From: Orientallactaga sibirica
Lineage: Eukaryota; Chordata; Mammalia; Rodentia; Dipodidae
DNA: 64,000 bases
Assembly (NCBI GenBank): GCA_036365145.1
Contig: JAEOAD010000018.1
Span: 5,784,001 to 5,848,000, forward strand
Direction of reading: 5' to 3'
Shown: positions 11,489 to 22,810 of the stretch, piece by piece
How positions within the stretch are numbered: the first letter of the stretch is position 1
Layout of the letters: every line of letters begins with the position of its first letter
Position numbers and translations under genes: made by a program
The notes under the pieces: model-generated
What the model was told of the DNA's origin: nothing
Seen by the model: only the letters and a program-made list of their open reading frames with translations
Database searches by the model: none

Positions 11489-12530
11489 GTTCACCACAGT
11501 TAGCCATTGGCCTATTCTTCCTGCCATCAATCAGACTGAGGTCTGTGGGTGTCACCACACTATCCTGGGGATTGTGCCACTGGGTTGCTGTTCCCTTTTC
11601 AGCTTAACTCCTCACCAGCAGCCTGGATTGGGGAAGACCCATAGGAGCCCTGAACAACAGGCTATTCCTGTGGTGGGGTCTGAGGTGAAGCAGAGTGCCT
11701 CAAATGGCATCTTCTGGGTCTTTCTATAGGCTAGTCCCCAGAGCTATATTCCTCAGTGCTTGGCCTTCCATGATCTACTCTCAAGCGACAGCTTCACAAA
11801 TCTCTTCTTTTTCAACAACCCCCATCACTTCTAAAGTCATCCAGGTGCCAGTAGTGGGGTATTCAACCCAGGCTGGGCTTCTGCAGAAGCCGTAGCTCTG
11901 AGGCTGGACTTCTCTGCTAGAGGCCATCTAGAGACACACGCTAGAGAGGGCAGTGGGGCCTGCAGATCCTGTGGAGTTTTAGAACCTGGGGTCAACACCA
12001 GCTTAGCCCCTGTGCTCAGAGGTTCTGCTAGCTTCTGCCTGAGGACAGGGGGACTCTAGGATAAGTATTTGTTGTGGGGTGGATAAGTGTGTGTGTGTGG
12101 GGGGGGTAACTGGTGGGGGTGGAGACTGTCTAGCCCTCAGGTTGCCTCTCCCAGGTCAGCTGTGTCAGACATGCTGGGTCAGCTGCACTTGGGGCCTGGG
12201 AGAATGAAGTGGGGATAGGGGAGACTTGGGGCCTGGGTCTTGTTGCAGCTCTGTGGTGTCTGGCTAGAACTGATTATTGCCTGAGAGTGAGGGGGTCATG
12301 ATGTCTTGGGGCGGGGGTTGGGGAGGGCTGGATGCAGATAGGTGCTGAACAGACTGTCAAGGAGGAAGAGCTCCACCAAACTATGAGCCACACACAAGCC
12401 TCCTCTCAGGTTACTAAGAAGCTTTGTTCTTGTCTCTCCCACTCCCTTTCCTTCTCCCACTGTCTCTTTGTCTCCTATGTAAAGAAATTTCATTTCATTT
12501 CCTTTCAGAGGTAATACCATTGAAAACCAA

Positions 12531-12645
12531 GCAGGGTGTGGTAGCACATGCCTTTAATCCCAATACTCAAGAGCCCAGGGTTGGCTACAGAGTGAGTTCC
12601 AGATCATCCTGAGCTAGAATGAGACCCTACCTCAAAAAAGAGAGA
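12531..12645 (+). mobile_element. B1 SINE, internally deleted
   Basis: Head GCAGGGTGTGGTAGCACATGCC is followed directly by GGCTACAGAGTGAGTTCCAG, skipping the GGAGGATCGCCGTGAGTT region. It ends in an A/GA tail. Confidence 0.85.
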
Positions 12646-12650
12646 GAAGT

Positions 12651-12797
12651 TCTGGCTGTGGTGGCGCACACCTTTAATCCCAGCACTCAGGATGCAAGGG
12701 TAGGAGGATCACCATGAATTCAAGGCCACCCTGAGACTCCAGGTCAGCTTGGGCTAGAGCGAGACCCTACTTCAAAAAACAAAAACAAACAAACACA
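12651..12797 (+). mobile_element. B1 SINE
   Basis: Plus-strand copy with GGTGGCGCACACCTTTAATCC and a CAAAAACAAACAAAC tail. Part of the ACTACATAGTGAATTCC block is deleted. Confidence 0.9.
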
Positions 12798-12807
12798 CAC
12801 TGAAATA

Positions 12808-13054
12808 TATTTTTTTTTTTTTTTTTGAGAGAGACATAGAGAAAGGGAGAGGAAGACAGATAAGAGATGGGCACACCAGCATCCTCTCAGGTGCTATGCA
12901 TGAAATCCAGATGCGTGTGCCCCCTTGTGGTCAAGTGTGGCATTGCATCCTTGCATCACTTTGCATCTGGCTAAATGTGGGATCTGGAGATTGGAACCGG
13001 TGTTGTTAGGCTTAGGAGGCAGGCGCCTTAACCACTAAGCCATCTCTCCACCCC
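12808..13054 (-). mobile_element. DIP-like SINE, long subfamily
   Basis: Minus-strand copy with the extra block CCCCTTGTGGTCAAGTGTGG plus GCATCCTTGCATCACTTTGC between body and head. The commoner copies lack this block. The same longer form recurs at 45512-45772 and, more diverged, near 33806, 35557, 38536, 38773 and 39489. Confidence 0.85.
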
Positions 13055-13073
13055 TATACTATCTTTTTTTAAA

Positions 13074-13262
13074 GGGCTGGAGAGATGGTGCAGTGGTTAA
13101 AGGTGCTTGCTTGCAAAGCCTGACAGCCCAGGTTTAATTCCCCAGTACCCACATAAAGTCAGATGGACAAAGTAGTGTGTGCATCTGGAGTTCATTTGCA
13201 GTGGCAGTGCCCATTCTCTCTCTTTCTGTCTCTCTCTCTCCTTGCAAATAAAAATATTGAAG
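13074..13262 (+). mobile_element. DIP-like tRNA SINE, body deletion
   Basis: Plus-strand copy in which the GGCTGGAGGCCCTGGCG stretch is lost between CAGTGGCAG and TGCCCATTCTC. Confidence 0.86.
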
Positions 13263-13650
13263 AAGAAGGAAGAGGGGGAGAAAACTAAGCCATCTATGAC
13301 AGCCTACCATGGGATAGTATATAGCAGTATGAAGGGAGAAATGATAGATCTCCAGAGAATTATTCCAAGCGAGATCCACTGGTTCTGACCCATCATAGTG
13401 TAGGGACTTTTGGGAGTCTTTTTTAGGCCTTCTCTACTGGTGTCTACCTCCTTTATGTATGTTGGAGGCTTCTGGACTCCATTTCACAAGAGGCTGTGTG
13501 GGCCAGCAGAGAGGGGAAGGCAGATGTTGCAGCCAACATCAAGCAGGCACTGGTGAGGTCTTGTTTCCCAACTACTGCAAATGGGGAGCATGCCAGGTGC
13601 TTTGGGCTTAGGCTGGGGTAGTGGCAGGTCCCTATAGAAAGTGTATGGAG

Positions 13651-13893
13651 GGCTGGAGAGATGGCTTAGTGGTTAAGCTCTTGCCTGTGAAGCCCAAGGA
13701 CCCAGGTTTGAGGCTCGATTCCCCAGTACCCACGTAAGCCAGATGCACAAAGTGGCACATGCATCTGGAGTTCATTTACAGTGGCTGGAGGCCCTGGTGT
13801 GCCCATTCTCTCTCTCCCTCCCTCTCTCTGCCTCTTTCTCTCTTGCTGTCATGCTCAAATAAATAAATAAAAATAAAGAAAAGATTTTAAAAA
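13651..13893 (+). mobile_element. DIP-like tRNA SINE with perfect 15-bp TSD
   Basis: Plus-strand copy flanked by AGAAAGTGTATGGAG at 13636-13650 and 13894-13908. It has an extra GAGGCTC just before the B box and a tail of AAATAAATAAATAAAAATAA. It is one of the cleanest insertions in the window. Confidence 0.95.
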
Positions 13894-13908
13894 AGAAAGT
13901 GTATGGAG

Positions 13909-16764
13909 AGGGTGGAGTCAGCTCCTTGTCCCGATACTGAGTGGGCTCAGCCCTCACACAGTGCATGGCCCCATGTTAGTGCCTGGGTATGGCCTTCTGA
14001 CCCTTTGAACCAGATCACATTTTGTCCCCTGTCACCAAGCACCTTTAGCCCAGCTGTGATCTCATGTACTATATCAGTAGGGATGGGTCACAGAGGTTTC
14101 ACATTAGGACAGTGGATCTGGTCCCAGATTGAGCTCTGCCTTGCTCCAAGCTGATGGAAACCCTTGAGTCCTACCTGGTTCTTGGAGCCCTACTAAGAAT
14201 CTGGGCAACAGAGAGGAACAGCTTGGCCTCTGAATGAGCTGTCCTCAAGCAAGGGGGAGGAGGAGACAAAGGGTTCAAGTGGACCGCTGTTGAGCCTGGC
14301 TGAGATCTCTCAGCACATCCGAGCAGAAGCCTGGGAGAAACTCATTCCAAGCCTCTCCTCTGCCTTGCTGGGGCTGGGAGAAGACTTGCTGGCTCCCCAA
14401 GAGCAGCCCTCCTGCTCTCCTGGGGTGTGGGTTTTATCCTAAGGGCCCTGACGAGCCTGTATCAGGAAGGCTAGCGATGGGCTGGGATCTGCTCTGGTCC
14501 TTGTTTGTTTATCTTCTGTCAAAGCCACCACTTTCCTCAGAGCTCCTATCTGGCCCTACCCCATCTGCCATGTCCCCGGGTACCTCAGCACCTCCAAGCC
14601 TGGTAGGGTTGCTCCAGGAATGAGAGGTAGCCTGTCCTAGGACAGTTGTATAGTGGCTGTAGCATCCCCAACCCTAGCATGCCCACTTTTCAGTCCTCTT
14701 CTATTTCTTCTGCTGGCCTGTGGGAGGGATGGCAGGAAGGCTGGGGTGTCCTTGAATCCATGGTCATTGCCTAATGGTCACATAGGCCCAAGGCCTTCTT
14801 AAAGAGAATGGCCCATGAAACTTTCATCATGTAGCCTTTTGGCTTATGGAGAGGCTATGGTTTGTGATCAAAGGGGCCATTTCTGCAGGTGCCTTCCCTT
14901 CCCCCTGGGCCCAAGGGTCCCCATGTGTCCTGTCTGCCCTGTGTTTCCAGATGGGCACTGGAACCTTTGGCTCCTGGGCAGGCTCACTTGGCTGAGTTTT
15001 CCACAGTGCCTAAGTGGGTCTTCAGCTAGCCAGCCTTGTCTCCATCCTTCTAGAGGGAGGGGTAGGACAACCAGGTGGATAGGGTTTTATCCAGTGGGCA
15101 TGTGCATGGTCTCACACAGATGCACGGCCAGAGGGAAACTTGTCCCCAGACCCAGGGTCCTCCCTGGCACACAGTGCATGCTCTTGCCGAAGTGTGAAGC
15201 TCCTGTGTCTTAAAACTTTCATGACTACTTTCCTATAGGACCACAGGTGTCTGAGGAGGGAGAGAAAATGACCTCAGATCTATGACAGTGACAAGCACCT
15301 CTGCCCTGGAAATCCCATGCACCCCACATACACCTGGTTGGTCATGCCATCTACAAAGTAGACTCAGATAGGTGTGATCTGCTTCTGTCCAGGTGACAAA
15401 GGGCCAGCATGTGCTGGGTCCCTCTTGCTCACCCCCTCAGATTCACCTAATTCCAGAAGGTCCAGGAAACCTTCAGGCAGTAGTGTTCCCCAATTCTTCT
15501 GAACCCCTTGTTTGTAGCTCACCTAGATCTGGAGCCTTGAAGTGGCCTGCCCTGGGGGTCTCAAGCAGCTTGGCTTGCCACCCCCTGGTCTGAGGGACTC
15601 CGTGAGGCGCCTCTCTCTGCCCACAGATAGCCCTCCTGCTTCAGTCTGGGCCCACACGTGCCTGAGGTGGGCCACTGGCTGGGTAAATCTCTGAGGTCGG
15701 CTGCCTGCCCAGGCTGTATTTCCTGCTTGTTGGTGTCACCGACTTTGCCACTCGGGGTCAAGAGTTATCCTACTGCGTCTTTTGTGTTCTAAATTTAATT
15801 GTTGCACTTCTTTTCTCCCTTAAAAAGATCAGTAAAAACTGTTAATTTGATCAATACTTAATTTTTTCACCCGGAGCGCGTTTCTTCTGCTGGCCCGTGA
15901 TAAGCAGGCAGCGGGGCAGAGGGACAAGTAAATTGTCAGGAGTCTCCCCGCTCTCCCGCGGCCACTCCACCACTTAGAGCCCTGTAATTTATACCCCAGC
16001 AGTCGCTCTGCAATTACCCTGTCTATTGCTGTCGACAGTATCACACTATCTTTTAAATAGATCCGGCTCGGCTGGTCCAGACGAGCCAACAGGACAAATG
16101 ACGCCATCCCTCATCCCGCAAGTCCTAAAGAGATAAGTCCCTTAAAGAGGGGACCATTTATCAGCTGATACAAGCTGGATACTTACAAGCCCACTTCTTT
16201 GTTTGGGCTCTTTTCAGATTCCAAAGCTATTGATCTGCTGGGGGGGGTCGTTGGAGTGTGAGGCAGGGTGTCTGGGCCAGCTCTGGGGCCTGAGCTCACC
16301 CCACACTGCGGAGAATTCGAGGTAGAATGTGGGGCTCCCTAGACCAAGCTGGGCCTGGCTGCAGGTACTGCTCTGGGCCAGGTCACTATGTCTCAGTGGG
16401 CTTTTCTCCTCAGGTCTTGTAGCTTTTGGAAAGGGCTATGGATAGCCCAGCTGATCCTAGGCCTCGAGGCTGCAGACCAGGTCTCTGGGCCCAACTTGAG
16501 TCCATAGAATCCCTGCACTGGAGGAGGAGTGTCTGATGAGCAGAAGGGCCTCAGATAACACTGTCCCCCAAACTTGAACTGATCCTCTGCTCACTCTTCC
16601 TCTAGAACCTGAACTTCCATGTGTGCCAGCTCATTCTTGAAGTGGGCATGTGGTGGCCAGCCAGGGAGGCCTTGCAGGGGCTGGAAGGGACATTGTTCAG
16701 GGCCAGCACTTCTACTAGGAGGAAAGCAGATGGCACAGATCTGGGACTGCTCTAGGGGTGGGTT
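13909..16764. other. Single-copy DNA with one strong candidate enhancer
   Basis: Almost 2.9 kb without a recognised transposon. It contains the candidate conserved element at 15770-16170. No frame looks coding. Confidence 0.55.
15770..16170. promoter_or_regulatory. Candidate conserved noncoding element
   Basis: AT-rich homeodomain-like motifs (AAATTTAATTG, GTTAATTTGATCAATACTTAATT) are followed by a CpG-rich part (CCCGGAGCGCG, CTCCCGCGGCC, GTCGACAG, CCGGCTCGGC). Dense CpG in an otherwise CpG-poor region suggests selection or low methylation. The minus-strand 92-codon frame crossing it has no recognisable domain. Confidence 0.55.
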
Positions 16765-16780
16765 ATAAATGGCTGCAATG

Positions 16781-16927
16781 TCGGGAGGCAGAGGTAGGAG
16801 GATCGCTGTGAGTTCAAGGCCACCCTGAGACTACATAGTTAATCCCAGGTCAGCCTGGGCCAGAGTGAGACCCTACCTCGAAAAACCAAAATAAATAAAT
16901 AAATAAAAATAAATAAAAAAAAAAAAA
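16781..16927 (+). mobile_element. B1 SINE, 5' truncated, with TSD
   Basis: Begins inside the B1 at GGGAGGCAGAGG and ends in a long AAATA/A tail. It is flanked by ATAAATGGCTGCAATG at 16765-16780 and 16928-16943. This is 5' truncation typical of incomplete reverse transcription. Confidence 0.93.
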
Positions 16928-16943
16928 ATAAATGGCTGCAATG

Positions 16944-17394
16944 CAAGGGACCTGGGGTAGAGCCTCTAGGGCTGCTGCAGCCATAGGCAGGGGGACAATA
17001 TCCCTCCTACTCAGGACCAACCCAAGGACAGAGCCTGTGGGGGTGAGCACCTCACCTGGGCAGAGCTAGAAAGCTCCCCCGCTTAAGAGTCCCCATAGCT
17101 GCTTTACAAGGCAGCCAGCCCCCAAGCATGGGAGACTTGGAGACCTTAGGGCTTGACCCCACAGTGGTCTTATCAGCAAAGCCTGTTCTGCCTTTTTCTG
17201 GGGCCCTGTGGCTACTGCAGGGCCAGTGGGGTATTGTCCATGACCTCCAGCCTTGGATGACTCCATCACAGTCACTTTTTCCTGAGGGCTTGCCGAATGT
17301 GTGGAATGCCGAATGAGTTCCTCAGCAAGGTGGCACTGTCTTGAGTAGGGCTCCAGGCTCTCTGCTTCTCCCATCCGTGTCTTTGGTGACCATG
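16944..17394. other. Single-copy stretch, nothing recognised
   Basis: Spacer between a B1 and an L1 3' fragment. Open frames on both strands overlap and look random. Confidence 0.5.
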
Positions 17395-18050
17395 TTCCGT
17401 AGCATGTGGTATTTTCAGCAATGGGCTTTACCTTTTAGCTCTGGCAGGTAATCAAGTATTATGGCAAAAGCCTGCAGTATACAATTGTGATGGTTAAGTT
17501 TGTGTCAACTTGATCTGTTTAGGAATCTACAGACATTCCTCATAAGTGGGTCTCTGAGGTTGCCATTAGGAAGGATTAACTAAAGGAGGAATCCTTCCCC
17601 CAGGGGTAAGCCCTTCCCCCAGAGTGGGCGGCCCCTCTCAGAGGAGGGGGCTGGTTTATCTAAAGAAGCTCTGGGAAGGAAAGTATCCCCTCCTCCCACC
17701 TGGCTGCCAGTGCTGCTCACTGTTCTCTGCTTGTTGCTTGGTGCTTGCTGCTTTCCAGTGTGGACTGAAGAGCAGTGTCTCTCCAGGATGCTTCCAGGCC
17801 TTCACTGCCAGTTTGAGACTGCTGAGGCATCCAGCCTCATGGACTGAGCAGCTACCAGGTTCTTTGACTCTTTGGCCTGCAACCTGCTATTGCTGGACTG
17901 TTAAAAACTAAGCTAATAAATTCCCTTTTAGTAAAATTCATTCTATTGGTTCTGTTCCTCTAGAGAACCCTGACTAATACAACAATCAATTTTGATCATG
18001 TTCATCCTCCCTTACCCTCTCCTGTTTCCCCTCGAGCTTCTCCTCTGCCT
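17395..18050 (-). mobile_element. L1 3'-UTR-like fragment split by an LTR
   Basis: 17395-17485 matches 23543-23605 (CCTTTTAGCTCTGGCAGGTAATCAAGT). After the LTR, 17987-18050 (TTTTGATCATGTTCATCCTCCC) matches the antisense L1 3'-UTR type seen at 31460-31540. One old minus-strand L1 end was therefore probably interrupted by the ERVL LTR. Confidence 0.5.
17486..17981 (+). mobile_element. ERVL solo LTR, MLT2-like, with 5-bp TSD
   Basis: Starts TGTGATGGTTAAGTTTGTGTCAACTTG and ends GAGAACCCTGACTAATACA, both hallmarks of MLT2-type ERVL LTRs. It has TG...CA termini, 496 bp, and the 5-bp duplication ACAAT at 17481-17485 and 17982-17986. A polyadenylation-like AATAAA lies near 17914. No internal retroviral sequence is attached. 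Confidence 0.85.
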
Positions 18051-19641
18051 TGCCTGGTCCTGAGAAGGGACTGAGCAAAGAAGGAGGAACCAATGTCACT
18101 GCAAAAGGTGGCTGAAGACACTAGGGAGAATGGACACCGGTGTCTTCTATGGCCTTCTGAGGACCACAGTGGAGAGAGGGTGAGAAGGGATCACAGCAAG
18201 ACCCGACTTGCTGCCTTCAGCCCAGCACTGCTCAGATTCGGGTACTGTTTTTCCAGGGAGCTGGGGTAATCTGTGGGGGGTCCCTTGGGTGTTTGATATA
18301 CTTCATTGGGAGCCACACCCTCCCAGTCACATGGGTGCCTTAGGCTGGCTTGCTCCTCAGCTGCCCCATGGCCAGCTGTCACTCGCGTCTGCAGATGGAT
18401 GGGAGCACAGAGCCAGGCGCGGCTGATGGGGTGATACACCACGGGTCATCTGTTTGGTCTTAATTTAGAAAACCTTCACGAGATTATTACGAGGCATTTT
18501 TCCCCATGGTGCCTGATGGTATCAGATGGACTCAGAGCTGAGCCTTCTCAGTTTATCTCCCTCAGAGTGCATTAATACGTAGGTCCAACGGCCCCGCCGA
18601 GCCACAAAAACAAATAGAAATGGTCTTCGTGGTGTCTCTTGTTAAAAATAGCGCCCATTTATCATCCCGCCAATGATGCTGGGCTGTGTCTGAGGTTTAG
18701 GCCTGCCAGATGCTTGGGCCCAAGTTTACCTCTGTATTATTCTCTCACAAGTCTCAGCCTCCCTTTCAGTTCCCTTTGCCAGGGGCAAGAGCCAATAGCT
18801 AGGAAGTGGGGGTGTGGGGCCGGGTGCTCCTTATTTGTGGTCAGTGGTCCTAGATGGCTTCTAGCCTCTTTGTGGATCCCTCAGCTCAAAGGTTCTGGTT
18901 GACTTCCACTGCTGTAGTCCCCCTATGGCTACTGAGGAGGACTTACACTCTTCCCCCAGGGACTCTTAAGCCCCTGGAGAGACCTTAAGCCTATGCTTGG
19001 AAGGAGTGGCAAGTGAGGAAAAGCCTCAGGCCAGACCACATGGCACAATAGGACCCACTTGTTCATTTTTGCACCTCAATAACACAAACCAGATAGATAC
19101 CATGGGGTGGGGCGGAGCTTCAGGTGGCCAGGGAGACAAGACTGAGTGCCACCCTGTCTTGCAAGGGTCACTATAGCATGGAGGCACCCTCTGCAGGAAT
19201 TTTGTGGTACATGTGCATTCCACGCACCATTCCTGGCAAGGACAGGGACCTACCTTCTCTAGGTGCATAGAAGACCCTGGAGGCCCGAGCCACTGACACG
19301 GCCAGTGCCTGGGGGACACAGCAGCAATCCAGACTGTTCAGCCCCCAGTGGCAAATCTTTGCAGCTCTGGAGGAGAAAATAAAAACCAGACTGGATGCAA
19401 AGGAATTAGAAAACACAGAACAGGAGCAGATGGACCATGATAACAGTGAGTATGGTCAGTGGGTCGGCTGCACTTCTGGGTTTTAGCATCGGTGTGCAGA
19501 GTGGACAGACAAGCAGCTGCTGTGTGCTGCCTTTAGAAGGTGCATTTTGAAGGAAAGGCACAGGAAGACAGAGTCACAGAGTAGAAAAAGGACATACCAG
19601 GCTAATGATGACCAGAGAAGCTTGGGGTAGCCTAAATGTAA

Positions 19642-19642
<1 letters not shown>
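18051..19642. other. Single-copy DNA with one candidate conserved element
   Basis: No transposon recognised. It holds the block at 18425-18700. The 97- and 81-codon minus frames near 19026-19416 overlap and show no domain. Confidence 0.55.
18425..18700. promoter_or_regulatory. Candidate conserved noncoding element
   Basis: Repeat-free block with TTAATTTAGAAAACCTTCACGAG, ATTATTACGAGGCATTTTTCC, GCATTAATACGTAGG and CGGCCCCGCCGAG. CpGs and AT-rich cores alternate as in vertebrate developmental enhancers. Conservation is not tested. Confidence 0.5.
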
Positions 19643-19675
<33 letters not shown>

Positions 19676-19717
19676 AGGAAAGAAAGAAAGAAAGAAAAAG
19701 AAATAAAGAAAGAAAAA
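19643..19717. repeat. A-rich/(GAAA)n tract
   Basis: About 32 A residues followed by GAAGGAAAGAAAGAAAG and similar. No SINE body is recognisable upstream. Confidence 0.85.
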
Positions 19718-19860
19718 ATCATGAGGGTTCAAAGAAGACTAGTAGACCCTGGTTCCAAAGACCATCTGGTGATTATATATATGCCTGCAATAACATAGTC
19801 TGAAACGTAGCAGTTATCAAGAGGAATTCATGATTAAGCTGCATATTTGGACTTTCTACA

Positions 19861-19866
19861 ACCTAT

Positions 19867-19901
<35 letters not shown>

Positions 19902-20078
19902 TTTGTGTGTGAGAGAGAGAGAGGAAGAGAATGGGTGTGCTAGAGCCTCCAACCATTGCAAACTCCAGATGCATGTGCCACCTCGTGCATCTGGCATTAC
20001 ATGGGTACTGGGGAATCAAACCTGGGTCCTTAGGCTTTTCAGGCAAGTGCCTTAACTGCTAAGCCATCTCTCCAGCTC
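19861..20078 (-). mobile_element. DIP-like tRNA SINE
   Basis: Minus-strand copy with a pure (ATTT)10 tail and a 6-bp possible TSD (CAACCT on both sides). Part of the body (AAATGAA) is deleted. Confidence 0.88.
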
Positions 20079-20121
20079 AACCTCTCTTTATAAAATGGTT
20101 AAATATAGAAAAATACCTATA

Positions 20122-20455
20122 GGTGGGCTGGGGAGATGGGTCAGTGGATAAAGCACTTGCCACACAAACTTGATTACTTGGTTTGTATCTGCAGATACCA
20201 TGTAAAAGTCAGGAGCTATAGTGGGCTTGTGTAATCATAGCACCCCGACAGCGAGCTGGGAGGCAGAGTCAGGAGAATTTCCTGAAAGCAGAGGGGAAGA
20301 ACAATGTGAATGAAAGACTCTGCCTTAAACACAGTGGAAGGTAATGAGTGACTTTGGAAAGTTGTCCTCTGACCTCCACAGGCATGTCGTGGCACATGTG
20401 CACCCATACCTATACACATGAACACATACACACCAAAAAATTAAATTAATTAAAA
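20122..20455 (+). mobile_element. B4-type SINE
   Basis: ID-like tRNA head (GGGCTGGGGAGATGGGTCAGTGG), a B1-like middle (GCGAGCTGGGAGGCAGAGTCAGGAGAATT) and a 3' part with TTGTCCTCTGACCTCCACAGGC and a CACA-rich end. This is the order of rodent B4 elements. It is strongly diverged, so old. Confidence 0.75.
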
Positions 20456-20464
20456 AATACATAT

Positions 20465-20617
20465 AGGCCAGGCATGATGGCTCATGCCTTTAGTCCTAGC
20501 ACGTGGAAGGTTGAGGTAGGAAGGTGGCTGTGAGTTTGGAGGCCAGTCTGGGTTGAGTTCCAGGTCAGCCTGGGCTAGTGTGAGACCCTGTCTAAACAAA
20601 GCAAAACAAAACAAAAC
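20465..20617 (+). mobile_element. B1 SINE
   Basis: Plus-strand copy with GGCCAGGCATGATGGCTCATGCC and an (AAAAC)n tail. Confidence 0.88.
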
Positions 20618-20838
20618 AGGGGCTGGGGTGATGGCTTAGCAATTAAGGCACTTGCCTGCAAAGCCAAAGGACCTAGGTTCGACTCCCCAGGACCCACGTA
20701 AGCCAAATGCACATGGTGGCACATGCATCTGGAGTTCATCTGCAGTGGCTGGAGGCCCTGGCGTGCCCATTCTCTCTCTGTCTCTCTTTCTCTACTTATC
20801 TCTCTCTCTCTCTCAAATAAATAAAAATATTAAATATG
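20618..20838 (+). mobile_element. DIP-like tRNA SINE, near-consensus
   Basis: Complete A box (TGGCTTAGCAATTAAGG) and B box (GGTTCGACTCCCC), with ACGTAAGCC and GGCGTGCCC CpGs retained. This suggests a young copy. Confidence 0.92.
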
Positions 20839-21228
20839 TATGTGACAGGTATTTGTATTTGAATGCTAAATTAGTCAAATGACATCTATTATCTATCATC
20901 AGTTTACAAATCCCCTAGAGAATACAGAGTTATTTTGTGTGTAAATTGTCATTCATAAGAACAGACCTTATACCAGACCACTGTTAAAGTCACCTCCCGA
21001 GAAGGCAGACCCCAACTCACATCTGGCTCAGATGACACTAGACACATTCCCAAGAGACCTAGAGCAATTTGAGATTACCCCATTGAGCTCTGCAAGGAGA
21101 GCAGGGCGGCAGGGTTGGAGAATATGGAAGAGGGTTGTGTTGCTGTACCTGTGAGTCCCTGTGCAGGCAGGGGCTTGTATGGCTTGGATTTCTTCCAGTG
21201 CTGGAGAACCACTGGGATTTCTCTCTCT
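20839..21228. other. Single-copy stretch, nothing recognised
   Basis: Spacer between SINEs. The two minus-strand frames near 21028-21297 run into the adjacent B1 and are artefacts. Confidence 0.5.
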
Positions 21229-21592
21229 CTTTTTGGCTTTTTGAGGTAGGGTCTCACTCTTGCCCAGGCTGACCTGGAGTTCACTATGTAGTTTCATGCT
21301 GGCCTTGAACTCATAGCAATCCTTCTACCTCTGCCTACCAAGTGCTGGGATTAAAAGCATGAGCCATGGGGGCTGGAGAGTTGGCTTAGCATTTAAAGTA
21401 CTTGCCTGCAAAGCCAAAGGACCTTGGTTCAATTCCCCAGAACCCATGTAAGCCAGGTGCACAAGGGGCACATGCATCTGGAGTTCGTTTGCAGAGGCTA
21501 GAGGCCCTGGCATGCCCATTCTCTATCTCTCTCTCTGCCTCTTTCTCTCAAAAAAAAATTTATTAAAAAGCACGAGCCACCACACTGGGTGA
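21229..21592 (-). mobile_element. B1 SINE split by a DIP-like SINE
   Basis: The main body is 21229-21367. The terminal GCACGAGCCACCACACTGGG lies at 21571-21590, after the inserted SINE. The duplicated GCATGAGCCA / GCACGAGCCA is the target site of that insertion. Confidence 0.88.
21370..21570 (+). mobile_element. DIP-like tRNA SINE nested in B1
   Basis: Plus-strand copy, head GGGGCTGGAGAGTTGGCTTAGC, tail A9TTTATTAAAAA. Because it splits the B1, it is the younger of the two. Confidence 0.9.
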
Positions 21593-21640
21593 ATTCTCTT
21601 TTTAAATTTTATTTTTGATAATTTCATACATGTATACAAT

Positions 21641-21803
21641 TTTTTTTTTTTTTTTTTTTGGTTTTGCAAGGTAGGGTCTCACTCTGGTCCAGGCTGACCT
21701 GGAATTAACTATGTAGTCTCAGGGAGGCCTCAAACTCTCGGCAATCCCCCTACCTCTGCCTCCCGAGTGCTGGGATTAAAGGCATGCGCCACCACGCCCG
21801 GCT
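21641..21803 (-). mobile_element. B1 SINE
   Basis: Poly(T)22, then GGTTTTGCAAGGTAGGGTCTC through GGCATGCGCCACCACGCCCGG. Flanking TACAAT on both sides is a possible short TSD. Confidence 0.92.
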
Positions 21804-21845
21804 TACAATGTATTTTTAAAATTTAAATTTACTTATTTTCATTTT

Positions 21846-22065
21846 AAAAAATTTGTTTATTTTTATTTATTTGAGAACGACAGACAGAGAGAAAGAGGCA
21901 GATAGAGAATGGGTACACCAGGATCTCCAGCCACTGCAAACAAACTCCAGATGCATATGCCACCTTGTGCATTTGGCTTACATGGGTCCTGGGGAATCAA
22001 ACCTCGAACCAGGGTCCTTAGGCTTCACAGGCAAGCGCTTAACTGCTTAAGCCATCTTTCCAGCC
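21846..22065 (-). mobile_element. DIP-like tRNA SINE with perfect 14-bp TSD
   Basis: Minus-strand copy flanked by CTTATTTTCATTTT at 21832-21845 and 22066-22079. It contains a small extra CTCGAACC next to the B box. Confidence 0.94.
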
Positions 22066-22579
22066 CTTATTTTCATTTTTTATGGAGGTTTCAGTCTTAT
22101 ATCCACACTTCCCCAGTCCCACTTTCTCTGAGGACTCTCCTCAGTAGGGTTATTGGTGTTCACTGTTGGGTAAATAAAGTCTCAGTCAGTCTTTGGGGAG
22201 GGCTGTATCTCAGGATATTTCTACCCATCCTATGGTTCTTACAATACTCCTGCCCCTTTTTTGCAATGGTCCTGAGCCTTGGTGGGTCTGTTAGTAGTCT
22301 GATTTAGTGTTGATTTCTCTGTAGCCTCTGGGTTTCTGATTTGATATATTTTGATCGACCATAGTATCTGTTGCCTTTCCCTGGTTGTTGGTTGTCAGCC
22401 TAGCAGGGGGAGCAGTACTCATGTCACCATTTCCTCTGAAATTTCTCATGGGCCCTGGCAGATGAGGTAGTGGTGGCATATCTTATGGTAGGCAGTCAGC
22501 TATCTTTTCTTGTTGTGTTGATGGATCTTGAATCCTCTGAGTTTTCTCTGTCATCTGTAAAATAAAACAGATTCTCCAA

Positions 22580-22747
22580 GTCAGGAATGGTGATGCATGC
22601 CTTTAATCCCAGAACTTGGGTGGTAGAGGTAGGAAGATTGCCGTGAGTTCAAGGCCACCCTGAGACTACATAATTCCAGGTCAGCCTGGGCCAGAGTGAG
22701 ACCCTACATTGAAAAAACAAACAAACAAAACAACAACAACAACAATG
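22580..22747 (+). mobile_element. B1 SINE with perfect 11-bp TSD
   Basis: Plus-strand copy with a CAAACAAACAAAACAACAAC tail. Flanked by AGATTCTCCAA at 22569-22579 and 22748-22758. Confidence 0.94.
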
Positions 22748-22810
22748 AGATTCTCCAACCAAGAGTGAGCACATCTTGGATTAAAGGTGATATGCACTTA
22801 TTTGAGAGAT

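Larger units (their letters stand above)
10147..12530. other. Single-copy DNA with one candidate conserved element
   Basis: No interspersed repeat is recognised. It contains the candidate regulatory block at 10840-11140, a CT run at 11277-11302 and a (TG)n run at 11443-11484. Open frames are short and mutually overlapping. Confidence 0.55.
21593..22568 (-). mobile_element. L1 3'-UTR-like sequence, split by two SINEs
   Basis: 21593-21640, 21804-21845 and 22066 onward. The first part carries TTTTGATAATTTCATACATG, the antisense of a rodent-type L1 3' end and similar to 31450-31490. The rest to about 22560 is AT-rich, moderately decayed and without an open frame. Its extension is less certain. 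Confidence 0.45.
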
